From contig JAJYTP010000002.1 in NCBI GenBank assembly GCA_021792955.1, positions 56,942 through 120,941 of the forward strand: DNA of 64,000 nucleotides. Reading direction: 5' to 3'. The translations under genes and the position numbers were made by a program. Shown here in pieces: positions 29,005 through 39,305 of the stretch. The notes under the pieces were generated by a model, which worked only from the letters and a program-made list of their open reading frames with translations, had not been told where the DNA came from and did no database searches. The first letter of the stretch is position 1. Each line of letters starts with the position of its first letter. The DNA is from an archaeon (GTDB lineage: Archaea > Thermoproteota > Nitrososphaeria > Conexivisphaerales > UBA164).

Positions 29005-30267
29005 TTGATACCGGTTTTCGAGTTTTTTTTGCTGGCCAGCCTGATAATATTTATTGGGTTCTTCGGCAACATATTTTTCAGGAAGACCGGGTTCCCCGAA
29101 GTCCTCTTTCTCATAGCGGTAGGGATAATAATAGGGCCGCTGTTCAAGATCATACCGACATCAATAGCTTACAGCATTTTACCCTATTTCAGCGACTTGA
29201 CTTTAGCTATGATCCTCTTTAATATAGGAATTCAGCTAGATCTTCGAAGCCTGTTTCAGGAAGGTATCAGGGCCATAGGAAGGACTGTCCTATATGTTTC
29301 CATAAGTGTGATAGTCATATTTTTCATATTTAGCCATATATTTAACTGGGGAACCTATTCCTCTCTTCTGTTAGCCGTGATCATTGGTGGGGAAACCACT
29401 ACAGTGGTGGTGCCGGAGCTGGTACGAAGCCTGGCCGACAAAAGGCTCTTCACCAACCTCACCATCGAGTCGGTGCTAAATAGCGTCATACTGATAGTTT
29501 TATTCTTCGTCTTCCTCAATGGTTTCCTGAACTCTACGCCGATCAGCCTTGCGGGAGCGACGGATCTCGTTGGGTCCTTTTTTTCTCAGTTCTCAATAGG
29601 GATAGTAGTCGGATTGATTGCCGCCATAGTGTGGGTAAAGTTCTTACAGTTGGTAGGCGTTGAAAACTATTTCTATATAGCTACAATAGGTTATGTGCTT
29701 CTGATATACGAGTTTGTGGAGCAGATAGGCGGAAGCGCCATACTCGCGGTGCTAACGATGGCGATAACCATGGTCAATCTCAGATTTATAAGCGACCCGC
29801 TTTCAATATATCTGGATATACCGAAGAGCGCCAAACAATATATTATAGACTTTCAAGGGGAAATATCATTCTTCCTAAAGACCTTCTTCTTCCTTTTCTT
29901 GGGCATGGTGCTATCCGTGTCCTCTTTTAGCAGCCCCTTAACATATTTACTGGCTGGCATAGTTATCGTTGTACTGGCCCTTTCTAGGTTAACGGCAATA
30001 CAGCTGGTTAACAGGGATAAAAGTGCAGAAGATAGGAAGCTAATATTTTACATGATGGCGCAGGGTTTAACCCCAGCCGTGCTAGCTACCACCCTGCTGC
30101 TCTATCCGGTCCCTCATAGGGAGGGAATAGTCCTCATTACTACACTTGTGATAATAATCACTAATATAATAACGACCATCGGATCCGTCAGGTTTAAGCA
30201 GGGATGGAACAATTTGAATTTTAACTCTAAGAAAAATTTGAACAAGGCCGAACCTGATAATTCATAA
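29005..30267 (+). CDS. Cation:proton antiporter (CPA family)
   Basis: 12+ hydrophobic segments; FPEVLFLIAVGIIIGPLF, GGETTTVVVPELV. Confidence 0.88.
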   Translation: MIPVFEFFLLASLIIFIGFFGNIFFRKTGFPEVLFLIAVGIIIGPLFKIIPTSIAYSILPYFSDLTLAMILFNIGIQLDLRSLFQEGIRAIGRTVLYVSISVIVIFFIFSHIFNWGTYSSLLLAVIIGGETTTVVVPELVRSLADKRLFTNLTIESVLNSVILIVLFFVFLNGFLNSTPISLAGATDLVGSFFSQFSIGIVVGLIAAIVWVKFLQLVGVENYFYIATIGYVLLIYEFVEQIGGSAILAVLTMAITMVNLRFISDPLSIYLDIPKSAKQYIIDFQGEISFFLKTFFFLFLGMVLSVSSFSSPLTYLLAGIVIVVLALSRLTAIQLVNRDKSAEDRKLIFYMMAQGLTPAVLATTLLLYPVPHREGIVLITTLVIIITNIITTIGSVRFKQGWNNLNFNSKKNLNKAEPDNS

Positions 30268-30426
30268 ACTACAGAATCAAAAACCTCCTTTTCCACACAT
30301 GATATAAAAACCTTATACCTAATTGAAACCATATAAGCATAAACGAGCTCATTAATGTTGGCTGCTCATGGTCAAATCGTTCTCTGTTTATAGTCGGAAT
30401 ATAATGTGCCCTATGTCGGAAGAAGG

Positions 30427-30501
30427 CGGGCCCGGTGGGATTTGAACCCACGGCTTCCGGCTTCGCAGGCCAGCGCCCTATCCATCCTAGGCCACGGGCC
30501 C
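30427..30501 (-). tRNA. tRNA-Arg(GCG)
   Basis: Minus strand GGGCCCG TGGCCTAGGATGGATAGGGC ... CTGGC CTGCGAA GCCGG ... GGGTTCAAATCCC ... CGGGCCC. Confidence 0.95.
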
Positions 30502-30760
30502 ATCCTTTAAATGGCGTTCAAAGCCATATTTAAATGGAATGCGAGGCAAAGCTTTGAGCAGCCGTGCTAGAGGGCTGGATGATTTAGAAACGTCCAATAA
30601 GGAGGAAATGTGGTCAGGCCGTAATGGCGTCATTAGAGGGGGTGGTGTTGCAACACTGCTAGGAGCGCCGGTCGCCCTAATTATTGCATTATCACTTGTA
30701 CTAAACATCCAACTAGCTTCTCCTATAGCTGGTCGGTTGAGTCTAATTTAACAAAATGCT

Positions 30761-30822
30761 ATGCCCTTCAAAGGGCATGTTAAAAAGGACCGCTGCAATT
30801 CCGGTTAAAAACTACCGGAATT
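30761..30822. repeat. Two adjacent perfect hairpins
   Basis: ATGCCCTT-CA-AAGGGCAT (30761-30778) and AATTCCGGT-taaaaact-ACCGGAATT (30797-30822). Confidence 0.6.
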
Positions 30823-31026
30823 ATGTCAAGAGTATATATTACCTGAAGGATCACCATAGTTATTGATCCAAATCCTTCTGCTCACAAACCTACTGAATGG
30901 CTACCCATAGATCTCCTCTTTCGGCTTAAAAAATAAACAAGCGTAACGGCTGTTGTTTAACGGCCATTATCGGGAAATATTTATAGGAACAATAAGGGCT
31001 CGTCTTCAATGGGGTAGTTTGATATA

Positions 31027-31851
31027 TTGCGTAAAATAATCGACGCGCATATCCATCTGTCTGAACGAAAAAATGATATATTGATCCCTTACGCTAGAAT
31101 TAACGGTTTGGAGTATACCCTGGAAGAGTTATTGCGCCTTATGGAACAACAGGGAGTAGCCAAGGGGCTCCTGCTTAGCCCTCCCCTCCAGAGCGGTGTG
31201 CCTTTACCAAATGAAGAAGTTATTGATCTTTGCAGGAAATCTAATCTGAAGCTCCTGCCGATCTTGACAGCTGAGCCTGAAACCGGGGCAATAAGGGCGG
31301 CGATAAAGCTTGCACAAGAAAACCGGGAAAACATCAGGGGGTTCAAGATAAGGCTTGGATATGTTAACGCCTACGCGACGGACCCGATCTTCGACAAGCT
31401 CTACGACTTCGCCGAGGTCGAGCACCTGCCTGTGCTCTTCCATACAGGTGACACGGCCACTAGTAACGGAAGCCTGAGCCATTCGCATCCGCTCACGTTG
31501 GATGCCCTGGCTAATAAAAGAGAGGCATTAACCATCGTCCTGTGCCACTTTGGCAATCCGTGGTTTCAGGACGCCGCCGAGCTTATTTACAAGCACCAGA
31601 ACGTCTTCGCTGACATATCAGGCCTTATAACCGGAGTAGGTAGATATCCAGAGAAATATATGGGCTGGGTTACCGAAAGGATCAACGAAGCCATTTACTA
31701 CGCCGGTGGAACTGATAAGGTGATCTTCGGAACGGACTATCCAGTTAGCAGGTATTCTGATGTCCTTCAATTGGTAGAAAGGTTGGACATAAGCGAGGAG
31801 GACAGGGAGAATATCCTATGGCGAAACGCGAGCGAGGTGTTCAGGCTTTGA
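31027..31851 (+). CDS. Amidohydrolase-2 / TatD-like metal hydrolase
   Basis: IDAHIHLSE, VLFHTGD, VLCHFG, VIFGTDYPVSRY. Confidence 0.9.
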   Translation: MRKIIDAHIHLSERKNDILIPYARINGLEYTLEELLRLMEQQGVAKGLLLSPPLQSGVPLPNEEVIDLCRKSNLKLLPILTAEPETGAIRAAIKLAQENRENIRGFKIRLGYVNAYATDPIFDKLYDFAEVEHLPVLFHTGDTATSNGSLSHSHPLTLDALANKREALTIVLCHFGNPWFQDAAELIYKHQNVFADISGLITGVGRYPEKYMGWVTERINEAIYYAGGTDKVIFGTDYPVSRYSDVLQLVERLDISEEDRENILWRNASEVFRL

Positions 31852-32339
31852 TACAAGACAGCGGCCTCTTGGTGGTTGACTATCCTCCCGAGAAGAGGAA
31901 GGCGCTAGAGGGGTTGCTCGAAGAGAGCTTTGAAGGTTGGTATCTCAGACATTCAAAAAGGACTATCCGGAATATTGAAACTGTAAAGGCGGCCCTGAGG
32001 TCAGGAGCACCGGTGGGCTTGACCATGCTTAGGAAGCTGTATGAGCGCTATGGCTACGTCTTCTACATAGCGGTTGCGATGGGGGAACGGAAAAAGGGGG
32101 TGGGCGGAAGGCTTTTGGATGAAGCGCTGGCGCATTTTGGGAGGCTTGGAATGATAGGCGTGTACGCGAGCGTGGAGGAGGACAACGAAGCTTCAAGGAA
32201 GCTGTTTCAGTCTAGGAAGTTCGTCCGCATCGGCTTCGGGGATGAATCAAGGAAACATGGTTTATTCAAAGCTTTAATGATGTATAGAGCCATGCGCGTC
32301 GTGCCAGGAGAGATTTTGCTGTACAGGGACCTTGGCTAG
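31818..32339 (+). CDS. GNAT family N-acetyltransferase
   Basis: GYVFYIAVAMGERKKGVGGRLLDEALAHF, VEEDNEASRKLFQSRKFVRIGF. Confidence 0.8.
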   Translation: MAKRERGVQALIQDSGLLVVDYPPEKRKALEGLLEESFEGWYLRHSKRTIRNIETVKAALRSGAPVGLTMLRKLYERYGYVFYIAVAMGERKKGVGGRLLDEALAHFGRLGMIGVYASVEEDNEASRKLFQSRKFVRIGFGDESRKHGLFKALMMYRAMRVVPGEILLYRDLG

Positions 32340-32550
32340 TCAGCCACTTCACACCATGGGCTTCCGGTATTCATGGTAAGCTTAATCCAGAAGTTAATCC
32401 GCCGCCTTCAGGGCCCCATCTACGATCGGATATTATCAAAAATCAATTATGGCTGAATAGAACTGTGTATAAATGCCTGATCTGTTTGACTCTAATTTGC
32501 ACAGTGTTAAGTGGGCGTGTCAGGATTTCAATTTTTATAAAAAATGGGGG

Positions 32551-32973
32551 TTAAATAACCCCGAGGAATCCGATTAGGTGGTCTAGAGATATGGCTCCCG
32601 GGCCCAGCAGTACTAATGTCACCGATAACAACAGATATAGCACATCCATTTCATAACTGGGTTTCCCGGTGGATATATAAGGGGATTTCATCTTCATCCT
32701 TTTCATTATTATATTCGACACCATAAATATGGCAAAGAATATAGCCACTATTCGTGCAAGAAGACCAAAAATGAGCGTTATTCCGCCGAAAAATTCGAGG
32801 ATAGTTGCTAGCACGGCGGTCCATGCGGGTATGCCCATGTTATTCATCCATTGTCCTGCCTGTTTTGCTCTATCCTTTAATTTTGGATAACCGTGAAGGA
32901 TAAACGTCCCGCCCAGTACCAGACGATATAGTAGGAGCCACACTGTTATGAATACGCTGTAGTTCATATTCAC
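32551..32973 (-). CDS. DoxX family membrane protein
   Basis: RLVLGGTFILHGYPKL, LEFFGGITLIFGLLARIVAIFF. Confidence 0.88.
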   Translation of the reverse strand: MNMNYSVFITVWLLLYRLVLGGTFILHGYPKLKDRAKQAGQWMNNMGIPAWTAVLATILEFFGGITLIFGLLARIVAIFFAIFMVSNIIMKRMKMKSPYISTGKPSYEMDVLYLLLSVTLVLLGPGAISLDHLIGFLGVI

Positions 32974-33215
32974 CGTTCAAATCTATAAGTATACTATATA
33001 AACTTAGTAGTAATTTTGTACTGCATCCAAAAAACCCTAAGACTTTGGGAAAACGGTAAAACTTCGACGTTTAGTAAAAAATACAACCGTTCCCCAAATA
33101 GCGGCCGCCATTGAACAGAAGAGGTATAAAAAAGGTCTCCGCTAGCTGGGCGGCAAAGCTGCGAAAAGGGAATAGCTGTAAAGGAGCGCTCACTGGTTTT
33201 AGTAATTAAAGGGCA

Positions 33216-33539
33216 TCATTTCCACTTGTTCATCCATTCAGCTACCTGTTTGATTATCAGTTTTAGATCATTTCCTTTTTCAGTTAGATAATATTCAACA
33301 AGGGGGGGTGAATCGGCCGAAACTATCCTCTTTATTATTTCCTCCTTTTCTAGTTCCAATAATCGTTCGGATAGGCTCGTTGAACATATGCCGCCTATCC
33401 TTCTTTTGAGCTCATTGAACCTGGATGGTTTAATCATGTCCAGCGAATAAATCAGGGGGATGGTCCAGGTATGAATCATTTTATCCCATTCCAGTAACAC
33501 ATGGTTGCACTGATCATCATTTGTAACTTGATCGCCCAA
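33216..33539 (-). CDS. HxlR-family transcriptional regulator
   Basis: FNELKRRIGGICSTSLSERLLELEKEEIIKR...VEYYLTEKG. Confidence 0.9.
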   Translation of the reverse strand: MGDQVTNDDQCNHVLLEWDKMIHTWTIPLIYSLDMIKPSRFNELKRRIGGICSTSLSERLLELEKEEIIKRIVSADSPPLVEYYLTEKGNDLKLIIKQVAEWMNKWK

Positions 33540-33693
33540 GACAGTTCAACAAAATGCTTTCCCTCTAATAAATTTTTATCGTAAATCTAGATCATTCAGC
33601 GGCATTCACGTAATGAGCTGTCATCGCTTTTCGACTCATTTTACCCTTAATCATGATCAATTACTGCTGGCGGGCTGTCGATCATGCCATCTT

Positions 33694-34443
33694 CTAAAGA
33701 AGGTTTACGGCAAACCCTAGGATGAAGCCTATGAAGACTCCGGCGTAGGCAATGCCCAGCATGGTTTTATCTGGGTCAATCAGCAGGTTCCTCAGCATAG
33801 GTAATATGACATATAGCATAGTTCCAATTGCCAACCCAAAGAACACAAGGTCAAATACGGTGGAATTATAATAATACCCAAGCGCTCCTCCTATTATCGT
33901 GGGAAAACCCCCTAAGAACAGCGCTCCAGCCATAACTCCCATTCGCCCTTCCGTAGACCCCAGAAAGGGTGAGGCGATGGGAAAGCCTTCAGTAAAGTTC
34001 TGAAAAATAAATCCGATCAGTACAACCAGGGCTATGCCGGTCAGGCCAATGGTCGAGTCAACAGAGCCAAATAGCAGGCCTTCAGTCAAATTTTGAAAAG
34101 CGATCCCGAGCGCGATTATCAGTGCCAATTGAATCTGGGATAGCCGCCCCTTTCTCCGGTGGCCCACAGCAAACAGTATAAAAAATCCAACGGCTGTTGA
34201 AACTCCGAATATAAGGTCGTAATAAGGCGAAGAACCATATCCATAGAGCGTCCCGTTATAGAGCACCTGTGCCGCATCCAGAAAGACATCCGATATCAGG
34301 AAGATCAATATGCCTATAGCGATCGCATTTAGAAATTTTGTTTTAGTATGCGCCAAATTCTTTTTCATGATAATAGGCATTGAAAGGTAAATGGAAAGCC
34401 CCATTATCGCGGAGAGAAGCAGTGTATCTGTGAAGCTAACCAA
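33694..34443 (-). CDS. ZIP family metal transporter
   Basis: IALGIAFQNLTEGLLFGS and GFIFQNFTEGFPIASP, eight hydrophobic segments. Confidence 0.85.
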   Translation of the reverse strand: MVSFTDTLLLSAIMGLSIYLSMPIIMKKNLAHTKTKFLNAIAIGILIFLISDVFLDAAQVLYNGTLYGYGSSPYYDLIFGVSTAVGFFILFAVGHRRKGRLSQIQLALIIALGIAFQNLTEGLLFGSVDSTIGLTGIALVVLIGFIFQNFTEGFPIASPFLGSTEGRMGVMAGALFLGGFPTIIGGALGYYYNSTVFDLVFFGLAIGTMLYVILPMLRNLLIDPDKTMLGIAYAGVFIGFILGFAVNLL

Positions 34444-34705
34444 TACATATCCGCACCAATGTCTGTTGAATTATAACACCGTTATAAGCATTTATCATTT
34501 TCCGGTCAGAAGATGATTTGAAGTAATACAGGTCTTATGAATAAACTCTACAGGTTATTGCCATCAAGGCTTAAATCGTTGATTGGATTGGTAGGCCCTC
34601 TGCCGGAGTACAGGCGGTTCATCCTTGTCTGGTAATCATCTAATTGTGTGCCCTTAGCTGGGTTATGCCGTGGTTAAAGGAAAAAAGGCAGGTCTAGTGC
34701 TGCCT

Positions 34706-36070
34706 TTAACCGCCTAGCTTAAGCACGTCAACCTGCTCCTTTACTCCCTTTAGCCTAGCCCAGTAGTCACCTACCATTCTTAGCACTTTCTGGTTCACCT
34801 GCTCGTAACTGACCTTTGTGGGCACCCTGTCCCTTAATAATAGTTCACCATTAACCACTACATCGCTGACGTCATCGCCATCTATTGAATTTACCAAGTG
34901 GCCGTAGACTGAGGAAACGGTGATCGGAGTTGGAAGCAACTGCGGTTTTATTATCACTATATCGGCCCGCTTCCCTACTTCCAGTGACCCAAGGTCCTTT
35001 TCAAGATGATATGCCTTTGCCGCGTTTATCGTAGCCATCTCTAGGGCCTGCATTATCGAGATCTTCCTAGGGTCGAGCATGTTTACCTTGTGAAGAAGGA
35101 AAACCCCCCTCAGGTTCTCGAATACATCAAATATATATCCATCATTTCCTAGGCTTACGTTTATACCTTCATCCAACATATGAGGCACGGCGGGCACCCC
35201 CACCGCGTTAAGCATGTTACTTAAGGGATTATGTGCCACATTAGTCCCTGTCTTCTTGATTATCTGTAACTCGTCCTCATTTATGTTGACGGCATGCGCT
35301 ACAACCGTCATGTTCCCCAACGCCCCGAGGTCATGGAGCCTTTCAAATGTCCTCTTACCATACCTTTCCATGCTGTGATAGAGGTCCCATCTTCCTTCAG
35401 CCGTATGAATGGTTGTGGTCGCCTTCAGCGATCCCGCCTTTTCAATGGCGTATTTGATCAACTCATCACTTACGGTGAAGGGTGCGTGCAAACTTATCAT
35501 CCCCATTATCCTATCACCATTCTCCTTCTTGATGAACCGCACATCTTCTTCGACCCCTCTATATCCCTCTTCATGGCTCCTTCTTTGCGTTGCTTCAAAG
35601 GCAAGTACCCCCCTGATTCCCACCTCGTCAACCCCCTTCTTGATATCGTCCAGGACTCCTTCTATTGCGTTCGGGCCAGAAAAGGTGTCAGCGAACAGGG
35701 TGGTCCCGCTCCTCATAAGCTCCATGCTTGCCGTAAGGGCGCTTATGTATGCGTCCTGATGGTTCATGGCCTGGTCCATTGGCCACCATATACGCTGCAG
35801 GTTCTGGGTGAAGTCGGTCGGAGCTGGAAGGTTTAGATTAGCTCCCCTCAGGAGGATGCCGTAAAGGTGCGTATGGGAGCATATGAAGCCGGGCGTGATG
35901 ATCCCACCCTTGGCATCAATAACTTCGCTCGCTCCTTCGCCCCCTATACTTCTTTCATCCCCTACCTTAATTATCCTCTCTCCCTCCACCAGCACTCCGC
36001 CCTTGAACACTGACCTCTCCTTATCCATGGTCACTACTATCCCGTTCTTAATCAGCAACGATTTGGCCAT
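34706..36070 (-). CDS. Amidohydrolase, SsnA/nucleobase deaminase-like
   Basis: PGFICSHTHLYG, TIHTAEG, VAHAVNI, SLGNDGYIFD. Confidence 0.85.
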   Translation of the reverse strand: MAKSLLIKNGIVVTMDKERSVFKGGVLVEGERIIKVGDERSIGGEGASEVIDAKGGIITPGFICSHTHLYGILLRGANLNLPAPTDFTQNLQRIWWPMDQAMNHQDAYISALTASMELMRSGTTLFADTFSGPNAIEGVLDDIKKGVDEVGIRGVLAFEATQRRSHEEGYRGVEEDVRFIKKENGDRIMGMISLHAPFTVSDELIKYAIEKAGSLKATTTIHTAEGRWDLYHSMERYGKRTFERLHDLGALGNMTVVAHAVNINEDELQIIKKTGTNVAHNPLSNMLNAVGVPAVPHMLDEGINVSLGNDGYIFDVFENLRGVFLLHKVNMLDPRKISIMQALEMATINAAKAYHLEKDLGSLEVGKRADIVIIKPQLLPTPITVSSVYGHLVNSIDGDDVSDVVVNGELLLRDRVPTKVSYEQVNQKVLRMVGDYWARLKGVKEQVDVLKLGG

Positions 36071-36102
36071 GGTGGAACTACTAAAGGTAGTATTTATTAA
36101 AT

Positions 36103-36720
36103 TTAATCACGATAAGCGGTCGTGGTCCCCTTCCATCTGCTGAACAATTCATTGGGAAGATCCAATTCGTCCATCATCCTTCCCACCATGAATTTTACGA
36201 TGTCATCTATGGATTTTGGCCTGCTGTAGAACCCTGGAGACGCCGGCATAACTATAGCTCCAGCCTGTGCAACCCTGAGCATCGCCTCTATGTGGATGAC
36301 GCTTAGCGGCGTTTCACGTATCAGAAGCAGTAACCTTTTCCTTTCTTTCAGCTGAACCATGGCCGCCCTTGTTATAAGGTTCGACTCGTAAGCAGTTGCT
36401 ATTGAAGATAGCGTTTTAACGCTGCAGGGGGCTATCACCATTGCGTCATACCGTGCGGAGCCGCTTGCCATAGGGGCGGTCATATCATCCTCGGTATAGT
36501 TGTAATCTGCGAGCCTTTGGAGCTGCTGGGGTTTGAGATCAGTTTCCTGCTTCATTGTGACCTTTGAGCCCTCGCTCAATATCAGGCTGATCTCAACCTT
36601 CGCATCTCTAAGAGCGGAGAGGAGTCCGACACCGTACTGGATGCCGCTAGCCCCAGTTATTGCAACTATTGCTTTCATGCATATTAATGACGACGTTAGG
36701 ATATTAAGTTTTACTGACAT
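36103..36720 (-). CDS. ubiX: UbiX-like flavin prenyltransferase
   Basis: AITGASGIQYGVGLL, MVIAPCSVKTLSSIA, RLLLLIRETPLSVIHIEAML; start likely at MKAIVAITG. Confidence 0.93.
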   Translation of the reverse strand: MSVKLNILTSSLICMKAIVAITGASGIQYGVGLLSALRDAKVEISLILSEGSKVTMKQETDLKPQQLQRLADYNYTEDDMTAPMASGSARYDAMVIAPCSVKTLSSIATAYESNLITRAAMVQLKERKRLLLLIRETPLSVIHIEAMLRVAQAGAIVMPASPGFYSRPKSIDDIVKFMVGRMMDELDLPNELFSRWKGTTTAYRD

Positions 36721-36763
36721 AACTTCGTAAAAGCTTAATAATATAAAATCAGAGATGGTATAA

Positions 36764-37387
36764 ATGCGAAAGACAGCACTCGCTATTTTTATGATACTGA
36801 TGGTGGTTGCAGCGTCCCTTGGATACTACTATGTGTATATCTACGAACCAGGGAGCAGGCTGTATCAGAGGACGCTATTTTACAAATATGTCGTTAACGA
36901 CAGCTTCGACGGTAACCCGGTGAACTATACGGAGTTCGCTACCTATCAACTTCTGGGTGTGAATGGCGGTGTGATGCACATGTTGGCTGAGGAGGAGCTT
37001 GAAACCTATATGGCGGTGATAAATGCTACTACGGGCAGAATGGTAGGTGCGTACTACAACGGCCCGCCTTATTATAATCTTTCCTTCGGCTCAAACTTTT
37101 ACGAGCCTATGGTCCTATTCGACAGGGATTTAAAGGTGGGTTCGCAGGTCCCTCTCCTGAATTATAACTTTACCACAGTATCGACGACAGGCAGTACCGA
37201 AGTGCTATTGTATCGTAATGATTCGACCAATTCCAGCGGCGCCTCGATTGATCAGCTATTCGTCTATACATATTCAAGGAGCACAGGATATATGCTTAAT
37301 GGAACAACCATCTACACCTACTCTAGCCCGACGAGCCATTCCACTATCTACGTTCAGGTCTTGCTAATTTCTGCAACTAGTAGATAG
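36764..37387 (+). CDS. Secreted/anchored hypothetical protein
   Basis: N-terminal signal anchor; Asn/Thr/Ser-rich, multiple N-x-S/T sequons. Confidence 0.55.
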   Translation: MRKTALAIFMILMVVAASLGYYYVYIYEPGSRLYQRTLFYKYVVNDSFDGNPVNYTEFATYQLLGVNGGVMHMLAEEELETYMAVINATTGRMVGAYYNGPPYYNLSFGSNFYEPMVLFDRDLKVGSQVPLLNYNFTTVSTTGSTEVLLYRNDSTNSSGASIDQLFVYTYSRSTGYMLNGTTIYTYSSPTSHSTIYVQVLLISATSR

Positions 37388-37452
37388 GAGGAAGACCTTA
37401 CGTGGTAGTAGATAAGGGAATAATTAATTAAGAAGATGAAGTCAGGTAATGC

Positions 37453-37974
37453 ATGAATATAATAGTGGGAAGCGATAACCCTGTTAAAATTAATGCTTGC
37501 ACTGAAGCATTCAGAAAGGCGTTTAGGGGGCATACGGTGGATGTTATGGGAATTGGCGTAGAAAGTGGCGTGCCGGCCCAGCCTTCAAATGATGAAATGT
37601 TTGAAGGGGCTAGGAACAGGGCCGCTAGGGCAATGGCTCTAACAAGCGCTGATTATTCGGTAGGCATAGAAGGTGGGACCCTAACGGCGGGTCGCCATTT
37701 ATTCGTAACAGCTGTCATCTGTATACTGGACTCCAAGGGCAGGGAGGGATACGGGCTCAGCGGCGGGTTTCTGATCCCGCCTAGCGTTGCAGGGATGTTA
37801 AAGAGCATGGAGCTCGGGGATGCCGTGGATATTTTTTCCAATCAGCATGATACAAAAAGGAAAGGTGGAGCAGTAGGGCTATTCACCGGTGGTCTGATAG
37901 ACAGAAAGGGCCTTTATGAGCACGGGATTACACTGGCCCTGGCTAGGTTTCTGTCCGCTGGTATATGGAATTAG
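37453..37974 (+). CDS. Inosine/xanthosine triphosphatase (YjjX-like)
   Basis: VGSDNPVKINACTEAF, GVPAQPSNDEMFEGARNRA, VGIEGG. Confidence 0.93.
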   Translation: MNIIVGSDNPVKINACTEAFRKAFRGHTVDVMGIGVESGVPAQPSNDEMFEGARNRAARAMALTSADYSVGIEGGTLTAGRHLFVTAVICILDSKGREGYGLSGGFLIPPSVAGMLKSMELGDAVDIFSNQHDTKRKGGAVGLFTGGLIDRKGLYEHGITLALARFLSAGIWN

Positions 37975-37975
37975 T

Positions 37976-39196
37976 TTATCTTCGTAAAGTAAGGTGACCT
38001 TGGCTTACTACATAATCCGGTTCTACCTGAAAGGTGAGTGCTTCCATCACCGATTTTGCCGGCAAGAGGACAAGGTTGGCAGTATTACCCTCCTTGAGCC
38101 CGAAGTCGTTTACTCCGATGATCCTAGCCGGACTTGTAGTTACCATATCATATATCCTGTCTACCCCTTCATAGTCCATTCTCCATAGCAGGTGGCTGGC
38201 GAGGAACGCTACTTCTGTCATTTTACATCTTCCATAGGGATAGTAAGCATCGCTGCAGTCATCCTGCCCTATGGCTATATCTACACCATAGCGCGCTAGC
38301 TTCTCAACTGGTATGTGCAGCGGGCCTGTATGCGGATCAGTAACTAAGCCCATCCCCGCCGTCCTGATCTTCTGGGCCACCTCCCTCAGCCTTGAGTCGT
38401 CATATAACTGTAGTGCCCTTGCATGACAGGCTTCAACCTTCCCATCTAGGCCCGCCCGATGAGCCATTTCAGCTAGCATTTCAACGGTGTGCAATTCCTT
38501 GTTAGCCGCATCGTCCACCAGCATTGCAACTGGCTTATTATATTCAACAGCTAAATTGATCATCTTCTGTATATGCGCTCTCTGGTCCTCCTCGGTCCGT
38601 TCTATCCAGGGTATTCCACCTACTACATCAGCCCCTTTATCTAGCGCCTTTCTGACCAGCTCCTCGGCACCAGGCTCCATTATAACGCCGTCCTGAGGAA
38701 ATGCTACTACCTGAATTGAGATTTCCGACTTGAGCTGTTCCCTGAGCTCGCATAATGCATCTATAGCCATTAGCTTCGCCTTGGTATCTACGTCCGCAAA
38801 GGCCCGTATATGGGAAACTCCATATTTCTTTGCAAGCATCAGGTACCTGCTGGCCCTTTCCTTTATGCTTTCGACCGTATATGAGGCCTTGACCTTTGAT
38901 GCCGTCATTATCGCATCCTTGGCGCTTGAGTTATCCATCCTGTGGTATGCCCTTACCGCCGTATCCCCAGCGATGTCCCATGTACCCACTTTATCAAGAT
39001 GTACGTGCGCTATAACGTATGATTCTGTCACAAGCCTTCCCTTAGCGTCTATCTCTATCTGTGCCTTTTGGGTTTCACCGGCCTCTTTAATGGATATTAT
39101 TTTGCCGTTCTGGATGTATATGGAGTAGAGTTCGTCCTTTCCCCTGAGCCTTGCCCCCTTAATGAATATGTCATCCATACCATCCATGTACAGCAT
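37976..39196 (-). CDS. Cytosine deaminase-like amidohydrolase
   Basis: HVHLDK, GIPWIERTEEDQRAHI, IGQDDCSDAYYPYGRCKM. Confidence 0.87.
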   Translation of the reverse strand: MLYMDGMDDIFIKGARLRGKDELYSIYIQNGKIISIKEAGETQKAQIEIDAKGRLVTESYVIAHVHLDKVGTWDIAGDTAVRAYHRMDNSSAKDAIMTASKVKASYTVESIKERASRYLMLAKKYGVSHIRAFADVDTKAKLMAIDALCELREQLKSEISIQVVAFPQDGVIMEPGAEELVRKALDKGADVVGGIPWIERTEEDQRAHIQKMINLAVEYNKPVAMLVDDAANKELHTVEMLAEMAHRAGLDGKVEACHARALQLYDDSRLREVAQKIRTAGMGLVTDPHTGPLHIPVEKLARYGVDIAIGQDDCSDAYYPYGRCKMTEVAFLASHLLWRMDYEGVDRIYDMVTTSPARIIGVNDFGLKEGNTANLVLLPAKSVMEALTFQVEPDYVVSQGHLTLRR

Positions 39197-39305
39197 CTAA
39201 ATATTAATGTTACTTGCCTGGGCCTTTGATATAAGATGGCAGTAATTTACGGCTTCTCCCAAAGTCCACAACATCTTGATAAACATAGCTAGTTTTAAAT
39301 AGCCT

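Noticed and set aside
30269-30451. Minus-strand ORFs overlapping and flanking tRNA-Arg
   Set aside because: They overlap the tRNA and lack coding signal; considered spurious.
30539-30751. 70-aa ORF with one TM helix, considered as a Sec61-beta/SecG candidate
   Set aside because: The C-terminal hydrophobic segment is plausible, but Sec61-beta sequence landmarks could not be confirmed; the opposite-strand ORF is equally open.
35294-35836. 180-aa plus ORF antisense to the SsnA-like amidohydrolase
   Set aside because: Shadow ORF; the minus-strand protein has clear conserved motifs.
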